In this document: piece after piece, positions 1-9,800 of the stretch
How positions within the stretch are numbered: position 1 is the stretch's first letter
Layout: each line of letters starts with the position of its first letter
Source of the DNA: Hanleya hanleyi
Lineage: Eukaryota > Mollusca > Polyplacophora > Lepidopleurida > Hanleyidae
Direction of reading: 5' to 3'
Assembly (NCBI GenBank): GCA_036873755.1
Contig: JAVTVY010025297.1
Location: 1 to 64,000, forward strand
DNA length: 64,000 bases
Made by a program: the position numbers and the translations under genes
Notes under the pieces: model-generated
Databases searched by the model: none
The model's input: the letters and a program-made list of their open reading frames with translations, nothing else
Told to the model about the DNA's origin: nothing

Positions 1-1
1 C

Positions 2-380
2 AGGCCAAACAAAATATGTGTGTTTACTGTTACATGCATTTTAAAAATAGGGGCGATACGGAAGCAAAAATATCTACAAATCAACAAATCTTCGCTGCAT
101 GGATACTACCATCATGCTGGCTGCATCGGGCGATGTCAGATGGAAGTAGATATCTGATTGGCGGAGGTGCAACAGCTTGTGAGCAATTGACCTATCACAG
201 AGGTCTTTCAGCATTCGATGGGTGTTTAAAAAGTTAAATCTCAAAAATAAGGACTCGACCACGTAAATGGACTGGGTGGCCGTATTTTTTTTGCCCAATT
301 CGCAAAAAGACGGAGGATAGGTGCATTTTTGCTAGGTAGGGTCGGGTAACAGTAAACACACACATTATGTGGTTTGGCCT
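2..380. repeat. Short inverted-repeat element (MITE-like)
   Basis: Bases 2-33 and the reverse complement of 346-380 match closely; both begin AGGCCAAAC and run into GTGTGTTTACTGTTAC. The roughly 315-bp interior has no convincing gene. This is the shape of a non-autonomous DNA transposon of about 380 bp. The left target site falls at the window edge, so no target duplication can be tested and the superfamily is not assigned. Confidence 0.6.
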
Positions 381-1129
381 TAGTAACCATCAGATATTGA
401 TAATTGCATGAACAAGATGTACAGCATGACCATTGGGTACTGGCACGAACAACAGATCAAGTCACCATCGTATATTTGCACGAACAATCTCAATATCTTC
501 AACCGTATTAGATATGGGTAGCAGTAATTATAAATACACTATCCTTACCCTGCATACTATCATACTTTTTATAAAAATTCTCACTAAAAGAAACATTCGT
601 CATTTCGATTTACTAAATAGGTGGTTCCTTGATATTACATCTAAATTTACACTCTATGTGAAATGAAGATGTAGCTAGACTGAGCGAAATTGACTACAAT
701 GGTTTTTGAAAAATACAGTACTGTCTTGGTGGATGGCTATGATACCCTACAACAAAGGTTCAGTTGCACAGTATTTAGAGCCCAAATCTGTCCACTGATC
801 CGCATTCTCGCTCCTGCATAGACACTCATCTACTATGCCTCTGGAGTATACATCATGCATCTGCAACCACGTCACCTACTGATACAAATAATGGCCTAGC
901 AACTTCCGATGCAATTATGGGATAATGTGCAGGTGCACAGAGAGCTTGCATGTTCATGTCCAAATAAATACCAACAATTAGCCCCGTGTCACGCACAGCA
1001 ACTTGCAGGTACCATGGTGATATGAACGAAACAAGGTTGAAAACTATGTTAAACCCTTCTACTCAATCACTCTTTTAACCCAGTCTTCTAAGACGCCAAG
1101 CGAAAGCCTGGCTTTGGTCCAGTTTATGT
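381..1129. other. No gene recognised
   Basis: AT-rich sequence between the inverted-repeat element and the 3' end of the SAP-SWIM remnant. I looked here for the YqaJ-type nuclease domain that often follows SAP-SWIM modules in animal genomes and did not find it. Confidence 0.4.
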
Positions 1130-2671
1130 TTAAATGCTGGCCTCGAGTCCCCTTTTCCAAATTTTCCTGAACTTCAGTGGATACTGATAATTTGTTAAAA
1201 ATGAAGCAAATACTTCAGTGCACTCATCAGAATTGATAAATTCTGTATTATAAATATTAAGGAAATTGCTAATGTCAACCGGTTTGGCACGCAAAGTTTG
1301 ATATAAAACACAGTCTGGATATACATCTTCTAGTCCATCTAACAGGTCATTAAGAAAGAGACTGCCTTCATCCCGACATGGCCCAGCTTGGTAAACACCA
1401 GGATATGGTTTGACTTTCTTGCCTTTTTTGTCTTTCTCCGTTTTGGAGAAATCGATGTCAAAAACTTGTTTTGGGCTAGGTTTTCTTTGTAACGGTCTAG
1501 GTCTATCCCATCTGCACTCATTTGATGTACACGATTCTTTTGTTTTTACTAAAGTGTACAACAGTGCACCAACATGAGAACATAATCCAGCTGCTCCTGC
1601 CTTGCAATTACAGTTAGCATTATAGACATGGCCTCTTTGTTTTGACAAGCAGACGAACAAAGAATAAACTTTGTCTTGTTTTCCTTCATTCCCAACTTGA
1701 ACTGTGGTTTTCATGGAAGGCAAACAATTAGACTTTATGTAGCAATGATTAGAGTCGGTAGTGATTTCACTAAATTTAATGTCCTTGATGAAACCTTCAT
1801 TACAAAATCGTTTCGACTTCTTCATTTGTCTTTCAAACTTGGATTTCCTGCCTGTACTTGGATTCTTGTGATACAGAAAGTAACTGTCAACATCTTTCAT
1901 ACTCATGCTGGGTATGTCTGTATGATCTAGAACCTTCCATGGAGAGGTCACTTCAGTGATAGGTACCTCAGGAACATCATCCTCCTCATCTGAACTCTCA
2001 TTTGATGAATCACAACCCTCACAATTTGTCATTGCTCTGTACACCCGCTTATTAAAATATTTTTTGCTCCAGATCTTTTAAGGTTATGTTCCTCCAACCA
2101 ACTTTTCAAGTCCACCAATTTCCATGACTGGAGATCTTCAAGGGAAAGATGACGTTCATCGCTGTGATCTGATTCACTATCCGACGAGTGAGTGAGTGAG
2201 TGAGTAGTAGGGTTTAACGTCGTTTTCAACATTTTTTTCAGTCATATCATGCCGGTGCCCACATGTGCCAGAATATGAGAGTGTCCACAGTTTCTATTAC
2301 CCTGGACACTGATCAGCCCAGCCAGTACAGCACCCGGTCACCCATCCAAGTATTGACCGAGCTCAACCTTCCTTAACTTCGGTGATCCGACGAGAACCGG
2401 GGTGCCCAACGTGATACGCCGTACCACTATCCGAGTAGTAGTAGGGTTTAACGTCGTTTTCAACATTTTTTCAGTCATATCATGCCGGTGCCCACATGTA
2501 CCACAACACAAGTGTCCACAGTTCCTATTATCCTGGACACTGATCAGCCCGGGCAGTACAGCACCTGGTCACCCATCCAAGTATTGACCGAGCTCAACGT
2601 TGCTTAACTTCGGTGATCCAACGAGAACCGGTATGCCCAACGTGATACGCCGTACCACTATCCGACGACAT
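1130..2671 (-). pseudogene. SAP-SWIM protein gene, broken by SINE insertion and frameshift
   Basis: Two adjoining minus-strand reading frames make one protein. The upstream part (down to about 2040) has a SAP-like motif: WKLVDLKSWLEEHNLKRSGAKN, a helix-extension-helix that usually binds DNA. The downstream part (2044-1130) has an acidic Ser/Glu/Asp stretch and then a SWIM zinc-binding signature, CNCKAGAAGLCSH, near its residue 145. The frames are offset by one base near 2045-2052, as if one A were missing. The original start is probably the ATG at 2671-2669, because the codons after it (MSSDS) resume at 2187 beyond a SINE. Proteins pairing SAP and SWIM with a YqaJ-like nuclease are multicopy in molluscs and cnidarians; no nuclease part is seen here. 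A decayed gene copy is likelier than a working gene. Confidence 0.7.
2188..2655 (-). repeat. Dimer of a 5S rRNA-derived SINE
   Basis: Two head-to-tail copies (about 2188-2430 and 2431-2655) read on the minus strand as a 5S rRNA-like head with the internal promoter boxes AGTTAAGC and GGATGGGTGACC. Each continues into a non-5S body and a tail ending in GACGTTAAACCCTACT, followed by a CTCACTCAC tract. The 13-bp sequence CACTATCCGACGA occurs at 2175-2187 and again at 2656-2668, a clear target-site duplication. The insertion splits the first codons of the SAP-SWIM gene. Confidence 0.85.
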
Positions 2672-2730
2672 AGCTGTGGAAGAAAAAAGAATCAGTTGAA
2701 ATATTATGTATTAACAAGACATTTAAATGC

Positions 2731-2900
2731 GAAACAAATGTGAAAATAGAACCATAAATCTGCATACATTATGTTTGAATTTATTTCTGGGAAAACGCTT
2801 AGAACGAACGCATCTCCGGAGATCTGGGACTTCGGAGCTTCCGAGGGCTAGCGGCCCCTGGACCCTCGCCTGTTGGGCTGTGAGGATTTCCTTGTTTTAT
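2731..2900 (+). repeat. Interspersed repeat, copy 1 (flanks the Gypsy element)
   Basis: Matches 13155-13310 in the same orientation, sharing ATAAATCTGCAT, GGGAAAACGCT and CATCTCCGG at matching spacing. With the Gypsy insertion removed, the two copies would lie about 315 bp apart, so the element landed between or inside tandem copies of an older repeat. Confidence 0.6.
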
Positions 2901-3699
2901 CTTTGTGTGAATGAATCGTATTGGTAGCATATTGGTTTCCATTACAAGAACTAAAAGTCATCGTTTTGTATGTTTTCAATATAACTAGAAAGTCAAATGG
3001 ATACAAGCATGAGGTGCGATGTTTTCAATATCGATGCATGCTTATGTGACGTTCGAGCGGTCAGAAAACGTCTATCTTTGCGGTGTACACGAGACTTGAG
3101 GCGGCCTGGTCTCAGGCCCCAGTGACAAATTGTCAGGCTGATGTGAACGCAGTCTCGTATGACTGGAATTGGCCAACGAGGAAGGTCCGATTCAACCTGT
3201 CACCTTGTCTGGATCGAGGAGGTAGGATGGGGGGACCTGTAGAAACAACCAAGGCAATAATAAAGTAATAATATTGTATTCTGCAATGTACACAGCTCTG
3301 TACGCGCACAATACCTGTAATAAAGATCCCTACTCTAGAGGTAGTTATCGTTAAGTGTTATCTTTATCTTAAAGAGAAAGACTAATAATATACAATATAT
3401 ACAAGAGACCCTATCTATGACGCGTCACGGCCCAGTCTCGTCCAGACCGGCTCTCGTCGTGGTATGGTACGGCGTCTCTGGTTCCTCTCCGGTCGTAGGC
3501 GTAGCCCCGGACTGTATGGAACATCTACCGTGTCTAAGGTTACTCGGCCCAGTTCATCTAAGCGTTATTAATCGTCTCTGGAATCCTCTCCGTATCACTG
3601 CCTCTCCTAGCAGTAGCCCTTCGGCGGGGTCGGTTTGTACAGCACACCACAGCGTCTTCGGCGGCAGCCCCTTTCGGCTCGGCAGACCTCACGTCTTCG

Positions 3700-3955
3700 G
3701 CGACCCGAATTCGGCGGCCCGAATTCGGCGACCCGTCTTCGGCTCGGCAGACTTCACGTCTTCGGCTCGGCCCGAATTCGGCGACCCGTCTTCGGCTCGG
3801 CACACTTCTCGTCTTCGGCTCGGCCCGAATTCGGCGACCCGTCTTCGGCTCGGCACACTTCTCGTCTTCGGCTCGGCCCGAATTCGGCGACCCGTCTTCG
3901 GCTCGGCAAACTTCACGTCTTCGGCTCGGCCCGAATTCGGCGACCCGTCTTCGGC
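3700..3955. repeat. 53-bp tandem repeat inside the LTR
   Basis: The motif GACCCGTCTTCGGCTCGGC recurs at 3730, 3783, 3836 and 3889, with a partial copy at 3942, so the period is exactly 53 bp. Each unit also holds TCGGCCCGAATTCGGC. Because 53 is not a multiple of three, the open frames through it are accidental. The same block sits at 11612-11867 in the other LTR. Confidence 0.85.
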
Positions 3956-4931
3956 CCTCACGGCGTTGACCCAAGGACGAGTTAATAGGCTCAGATTGTC
4001 TGCATATATATGTGGTAATAATACCCTGGTCTCGGAGGTGTATTATTACCTTACAGTGTAATGTCAATTAATATCAATGATTTGTAATAGAATTCAGAGT
4101 CTTGCGGCAAAGCATAATTCGAGCCCTGCGACAGTGTAAATATGTACAGTGGATGTAAGCTTGTGTTATCAGTTACTCCTAGCCGAGGCCTGTAGGTAAC
4201 TGGTGTATGTGACTGTGATTAGGTTTATTCCGTCCCTAAGGCCGACGATCTTGTATGTAAGCAAGTATGTGTTATTGATCGCATCTAGCCGAAGCCTGTA
4301 TACGACCCGTGGGGGTAAGGTGAGTGAGTGAATTAGACGTACGCAAGTCTCGGTCGTAACCTCGAACGCTAGTCTGTGTTGAAGTGCGAGCTAGTGTGAG
4401 CCGTATGTGCAGATCTCGTCCCGAGGGCCGATGATCTGGTGTCTGTGTGTGAGTAAGTATTTGTAATCATGTAAAATACATAGCCAACGCTAGCGGTGAT
4501 AATTCGCTATTAACCGAGGACTGCGGCAAAGTACTTCGGCCCGGTGCTCAGGTAGAGGACTACACTGAACCTGTTCCTATGTACGAATACCACTGGCTAA
4601 TAAACAGTTAATCACCTATTGCCGAAGCAAAACGTTAGCCGCGGACAAAATACCAGACTTTAGTGCGCCATGCATGCTGAATAACCACTACTGCAGACGT
4701 GCGAATCACCGTGGACTTCTCGTCCTCAGATACTGTGCGTGTTAGTATCTATTATTCCTAAGCTATGGCTCGGCTCTCGGCTTTCCAACCCAGTTCGGTG
4801 CTATTTCGGCAATAAATCGGCACTTTCGGCCCTTTCGGCGCATTTGCGGCGATCCTGTCGCTGTGCTCTCCCGCACGATACTTACTGGCCGAATGTCTAT
4901 GACAGAGTGCCGAACGTCCATTTCTCTGCGT

Positions 4932-4939
4932 CTTATATA
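4932..4939 (-). promoter_or_regulatory. TATA motif in the 3' LTR
   Basis: TATATAAG on the minus strand, the counterpart of the motif at 12842-12849 in the 5' LTR. In this LTR it would drive transcription outward into flanking DNA to the left. Confidence 0.5.
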
Positions 4940-5235
4940 GGCTCTGGCTCCCATAATCCTTTGCGCGCCCAAACATGGCAGCCCCCATAAAACGAAAGTA
5001 TAGACTCCGGCGGTGTTGGATTTCGTGTCAGATCGGCAGAGTTCGACTTCTCTCGCCCGGTTTCGATGCAAGATGCGTGTCAGGGATATCTACACTTCCC
5101 TCGCTGAAAGTTTCAGCGCACAGTTAATACAGGTAAGTCGAATATCCACCATTATCGGTCCATTCACAATGCTATTTACACTGTCAGCATTAGAACGAAA
5201 ATAACATTCTCCAGGTCATGGGCATTTTCGTCACA

Positions 5236-5480
5236 CTACCCACGCCTTCGAAACCACGACGCCCTCGTCGTGGAGCTCGGCACAGCTACCAATCACCGGT
5301 GAGTAGAACGAACACGCAGTCTTTTATCCGAATGGGTAGATAGTCCACAGTATAATAACAAAGGCTTCAATACGGTAGAATTACATCAGACGTTCCTCCC
5401 AGCGGTCTGCTGGGTCGTCACTGAAGGAGGGGACATCAGGTCCCTGCTTCACGGCACTGACCAAACACTGCCGAATTACA
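5236..5480 (-). other. Gypsy 3' untranslated region with weak polypurine tract
   Basis: Lies between the pol stop and the 3' LTR. Reading minus, the bases next to the LTR are GAAGGCGTGGGTAG, purine-rich but interrupted, so the polypurine tract assignment is weak. No envelope-like frame fits here. Confidence 0.4.
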
Positions 5481-6466
5481 TTAATCCCGATAACGCGCGG
5501 GGCGTCTAATCACTCGACCTCGGGTCGTCCGCCGCGGTTCTGTCTCGGCCTCGGCCGGGGGTAAAGCTTCCATCTCGAGATCCAATGGTGATGCAGACTG
5601 CAAATCAACCTCGAAATCGGCAAATCTCCGTGGTCGCCGTATCTCACGCCCGCCCCGGGTCAATCGAGGTCGCCGGTCAACAGTCGGCGTTCTGACGACA
5701 GTCGATGGTTCCATGGGGTAAGGAAAGATAGCCCCATGTCCGACGCTATCATCTGATTCTACATCTCCATCGTCGCCAGACGTTTCTTCAGACTCACTGG
5801 TGGACATCTCACGAGCATAGAAAGGCTTCAGCTTGTCATGGTGAACAACCCGGAGACCTCCGTCCTCATCTGCAATGCGGTAGGTCACGTCCGTGAGAGC
5901 TTCCTTTATCACGTATGGTCCTGCCCAGCGGTCTCGTAGTTTCCGATTCTCTCCACGTCTGGGAGCAGAAATGTACAGGTAAACCTGGTCTCCAGGTTTG
6001 TACTTTTGCGGAAAGGCCTTGCTATCATATACCCGCTTCTGGCGCCGCAGGCTCTTCCCAGTCACTTCTCGGGCGTTACGATGAATCTCGTCCATCTCGT
6101 CCCGTAGTTCTCCTACCCACTCTGTAGGTTCCACTTGCTGACGTGGAGGAGCTCCCAGTACCAAGTGAGATGGCAGAGAGACTTCTCTCCCGAACACCAT
6201 CATATTCGGCGAGAAACCTGTCGTCTCGTGGGCTGTAGCACGATAGGACATCACTACAAGCGGTATATGCAAGTCCCAGTCGCTTGGATGACGGTCAACA
6301 CTGGCATGTAGCATTTGGGCTAATGTTCTGTTGAACCGCTCAATCATGCCATTCGATTGGGGGTGGTATGGCGTCGTCCTTGTCTTCCTCATCCCCAAAA
6401 TTCGGCACATCCCTTTGAAGACTCGGCTCTCAAACTGGCGGCCTTGGTCCGAATGGATCGCCATGG
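5481..6466 (-). pseudogene. Gypsy pol, third frame: integrase core end and C-terminus
   Basis: After a one-base shift near 6463-6467 the integrase continues in this frame with HSDQGRQFES (second catalytic Asp) and YHPQSNGMIERFN (catalytic Glu). A GPY/F-type module (RWAGPYVIKEAL) follows, then a basic and acidic tail ending RRPARYRD. The open frame extends upstream to 6653 but is homologous only from about 6465. There is no chromodomain that I recognise. The product would be integrase, which inserts the cDNA into chromosomes. The break separates the first catalytic Asp from the other two, so this copy should not give active enzyme without frameshift suppression or sequence correction. Confidence 0.88.
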
Positions 6467-6862
6467 AACACCGAACTTGGTCACATAGTGTTCCACCACA
6501 GCCTGTGCAACAGTAGTAGCTTCTTGGTTGGGCATGGCAACGGCTTCGACCCAACGGGTAAAATAGTCTCCGATGACCGCAATATACTGGTTTCCACTGC
6601 CCGTCTCGGGCATTGGCCCAAGGATGTCGACTGCAATCCTCTCTCCCGGACAACCAGTCATCTGTCCACTGTGTGGTCCTCGCGGTTTGCGTCCAGCCTG
6701 CTTTCTTCTGTTACATACATCGCAGCTTCGGCACCATTGGCGTATGTCCGTCTGCAGGCCAGGCCAGGTATAGGCCTGCCTCACCTTCGCTAAAGTCTTC
6801 TTTACTCCGAGATGTCCACCGGTGGGACCGTCGTGGCACTCTCTTAACACTTTACGGCGCAA
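6464..6862 (-). pseudogene. Gypsy pol, second frame: integrase zinc-binding and core start
   Basis: This frame carries the integrase H2C2 zinc-binding domain: GGHLGVKKTLAKV, then WCRSCDVCNRRK. The core starts with AVDILGPMP (first catalytic Asp) and GDYFTRWVEA. It has no ATG of its own and starts mid-protein at LRRKVLREC, in another frame from the end of gag-pol. The frames meet near 6850-6862, where the upstream frame hits a stop after VPCAVKC. A natural programmed shift is possible, but I see no classic slippery heptamer plus pseudoknot and favour a small indel. Confidence 0.85.
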
Positions 6863-9800
6863 GGAACGAGGTACACCAGCAGTCGTCGCTTGACATTACC
6901 ACGGTCATCCACCCAACGTCTAACCAGCAGCGAATCGCAAATCTCCAACATATCGAAGGCACCCCACAGGCTCTTCGTGACGAGTCCGTACGGGCTGACG
7001 TCTTCTCGGTTTGGTCGGCTACCTTGCCGCACCCAGTCGAGAACAGGTTGTAGGTCGGGATCTTCGGCCTGGGCTCGGCCGAATCCTTCGGTTGGCGACA
7101 CCATCTCAATCACACGGGCGGCTGCCTGAACGTCATCGCTGCTTGATCGACCACACTGTTTGCATGGGATACGACTCAGTGCATCGGCGTTACCATGTTT
7201 TCTACCCGGACGATGCTCGATGTTGAAATCGTAGACGCCAAGGGCCTGAATCCAACGGGCCAGCTGTCCCTCCGGTTCCTTGAACCGCATGAGCCATCTC
7301 AGCGAGGCGTGATCGGTGCGAAGCAGGAACTTCCGCCCAAACAAGTAGTGTCGAAAGCATTTGACGAAATGCACAACAGCCAGCAGTTCTCTTCTCGTCA
7401 CACAGTAGGCTCGTTCGGCCTTCGACAACACGCGGCTGGCGTATGCCACGACCTTCTCTTCTCCATCTATCACCTGTGACAAAACGGCCCCGATGCCATA
7501 GTTACTCGCGTCCGTGTCCAAAATGAAAGGGAGTCTAAAGTCTGGCATAGCAAGCACAGGCGCGGTTGTCAGCTTGTCTTTCAGGGTGTCGAAGGCTTGC
7601 TGCGCTGTGTTGTCCCATATGAAGACTGTCTTCTTTTCAGTTAACGTATGCAGCGGCGCTGCAATGGTGGCAAAATCCCGGATGAAACGTCGATAGTAGC
7701 TGCAGAGACCCAGGAAGCTCCGAACCTCGGTCTGCGAAACGGGTGGAGGCCAGTCTCGCACAGCACGGATCTTCTGTGGGTCAGTTCCAATCCCATTCTG
7801 TGATACTACGTGGCCCAGATACAGGACTTGTCGTGCCCCTATGACGCACTTGGACGGCTTGAGCTTAAGACCATGATGTTTTAACCTCTCGAAGACCCCA
7901 TCAAGACGCTGAATCATCTCGTCAAACGTTCGTCCAAAAACGATGATATCGTCAAGGTAGACGAGACACGTATCATAATGGAGTCCTGCTAGGATGGCTT
8001 CCATTAGCCGCTCAAAGGTCCCGGGCGCATTGCACAGCCCGAACGGCATAACTCGGAACTGGTACAGACCTTTCCTGGTTGCAAAGGCTGTCTTGCATCT
8101 ATCTTCGGGGGACACTTCAACTTGCCAGTACCCTGACATTAAGTCAAGGGTACTCCACCAACTTGCACCTGCTAAAGAATCCAGAGAGTCGTCGATCCTC
8201 GGCAACGGGTAAGCATCCTTCTCTGTGATCTTGTTCAAAGCACGGTAGTCAACGCAGAAGCGCATTTTCCCGTCCTTCTTTTTCACCAGAACTACCGGCG
8301 CTGACCACGGTCCACTGGATGGCTCGACCACTCCACGCTGTAACATGTCTTCAACTTGCTCATCGATCATTTCACGGGCGTGAATCGGCGGTCGCCTCGG
8401 CGGAATGCGGATGGGTGGTGCACTTCCAGTCTTTATGTGATGTTGTACCTTCGTCGTTCGACCTAGATCAGTATCGTCCTTAGCGAACAGGTCAGTATAT
8501 CGGGTGACCAAATCTTCTACAGCCAGGGCTTGGTCTGTCTCTAGGCCTTCACTGGATCGTCGAACCAGATCTGTAAGGTGGTCTGGACATGCGCTGGTCG
8601 GCACGGCGGGCCTCTGTCTACTAGGTTTCGCACGGCTCGGCTTCGACGCTTCGGCCACATTCGAAACTTGATCGTCCACTACTTCTACTTCACCCATGCG
8701 GCCGCAGAGCGTCCCGGCCTGGACTACAGTCGGATCTGAGGACAAGTTGAGAAACCTCAGTGTGACTTCGCGGTCACGGTCAATCTCGGTGAGGACCCTG
8801 GCCACCATGGCTCCTGTCTTCTGGGTAAACTCCGGTTCGTTTTCGATCATCCCTACCTCGCCTGGTAGGCCCCCACGAACTTTTCCTCTCACAACGGCTT
8901 CGGCTCCAGCAGGAATAGTCACAGTCTCGGTCACGGCTACACGGTAACAGCCTGCGCTCCCCACGACCTCGCATTGGATGTAGCGGCCACCATACTTGAC
9001 CCTGTGGCGCTCCGTGTCGATCTTGGTACAGTGGGTGCTGAGAAAATCGTACCCTAGAAGCGCGTCCACTGTCAGATCTCCGACTATCATCTTCTGTGTT
9101 CGTGTGGTACCGTCTATAGTGATTTTAAAATCAGCTTCACCTTTCAGGGGCATCAGCGTACCGTCAGCCATACGAATACTAGCGTAAGATGGGCTACTCA
9201 AGGCTGGTCTGAGCCGCGGACTCAGCTGCTGGTATACTTTCTCGCTCAGGAGGGAAATCGACGCCCCCGTGTCAACACAACACCACATCTTCACTGGCCC
9301 GATCTGGGCAGGCAAATAGAGTCCAGCTTCCCCGGAAGTATTAACCTTGGGAGGATTCTTGGGCAATCTCGGCGATTTAGAGTCATCTGTTCTGGACACA
9401 TCTGGACAGTCCGCCCGGTAATGACCCTTTCTGCCGCACGACCAGCAAGCATTACTTCGTTCTCGATCTCCATACGTCCGTGGTTGACCTCTGGTGTATC
9501 TTTGTGGTCGTCGCCGTGGTTGAGGTTGAGACTTTCGCATTATTTCCTCCATCAATTCTTTGATCTGTTTTCTCAGGCGAGCTTCAGATTCTTCGTCATC
9601 CTCAGAGGTTGCAGCTAATCCCTCATCTTTACTAGAAACCGTGGACTTCGCGGTTGCCCAAGTCTTACGGCGTTGCGAGGACTTGAATGCTTCTACTTCT
9701 ACAGCAGAGTGTACAGCTGCATCTAAGGTCTTCGGCCGCGTCTGCCATACAAGAAATCTAAGCTCGTCTCCAATAGCCTCCAAAAACTGATCCTTTGCCA

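Larger units (their letters stand above)
3045..5235 (-). repeat. 3' LTR of the Gypsy element
   Basis: About 2,191 bp with inverted ends TGTGACG/CGTCACA. It contains a 53-bp tandem repeat block (3700-3955) and a TATA motif on the minus strand at 4932-4939. Much of it is GC-rich and free of stops by chance, giving long open frames that are not genes. Confidence 0.93.

Noticed and set aside
2029..2232. Start of the SAP protein at the ATG at 2232
   Set aside because: Its first 16 codons lie in the SINE tail; the native ATG is at 2671-2669.
2440..2655. Functional 5S rRNA gene
   Set aside because: Only the promoter half resembles 5S; the rest is SINE body, and target duplications mark it as an insertion.
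3417..4067. Long open frames (up to 214 codons, both strands) in the left LTR, and their twins at 11329-11979
   Set aside because: They run through a GC-rich 53-bp tandem repeat with few stops, occur in several frames at once and have no family motif.
5481..5800. Envelope gene downstream of pol
   Set aside because: The pol frame runs to within 250 bp of the LTR and no signal peptide or membrane segment is encoded.
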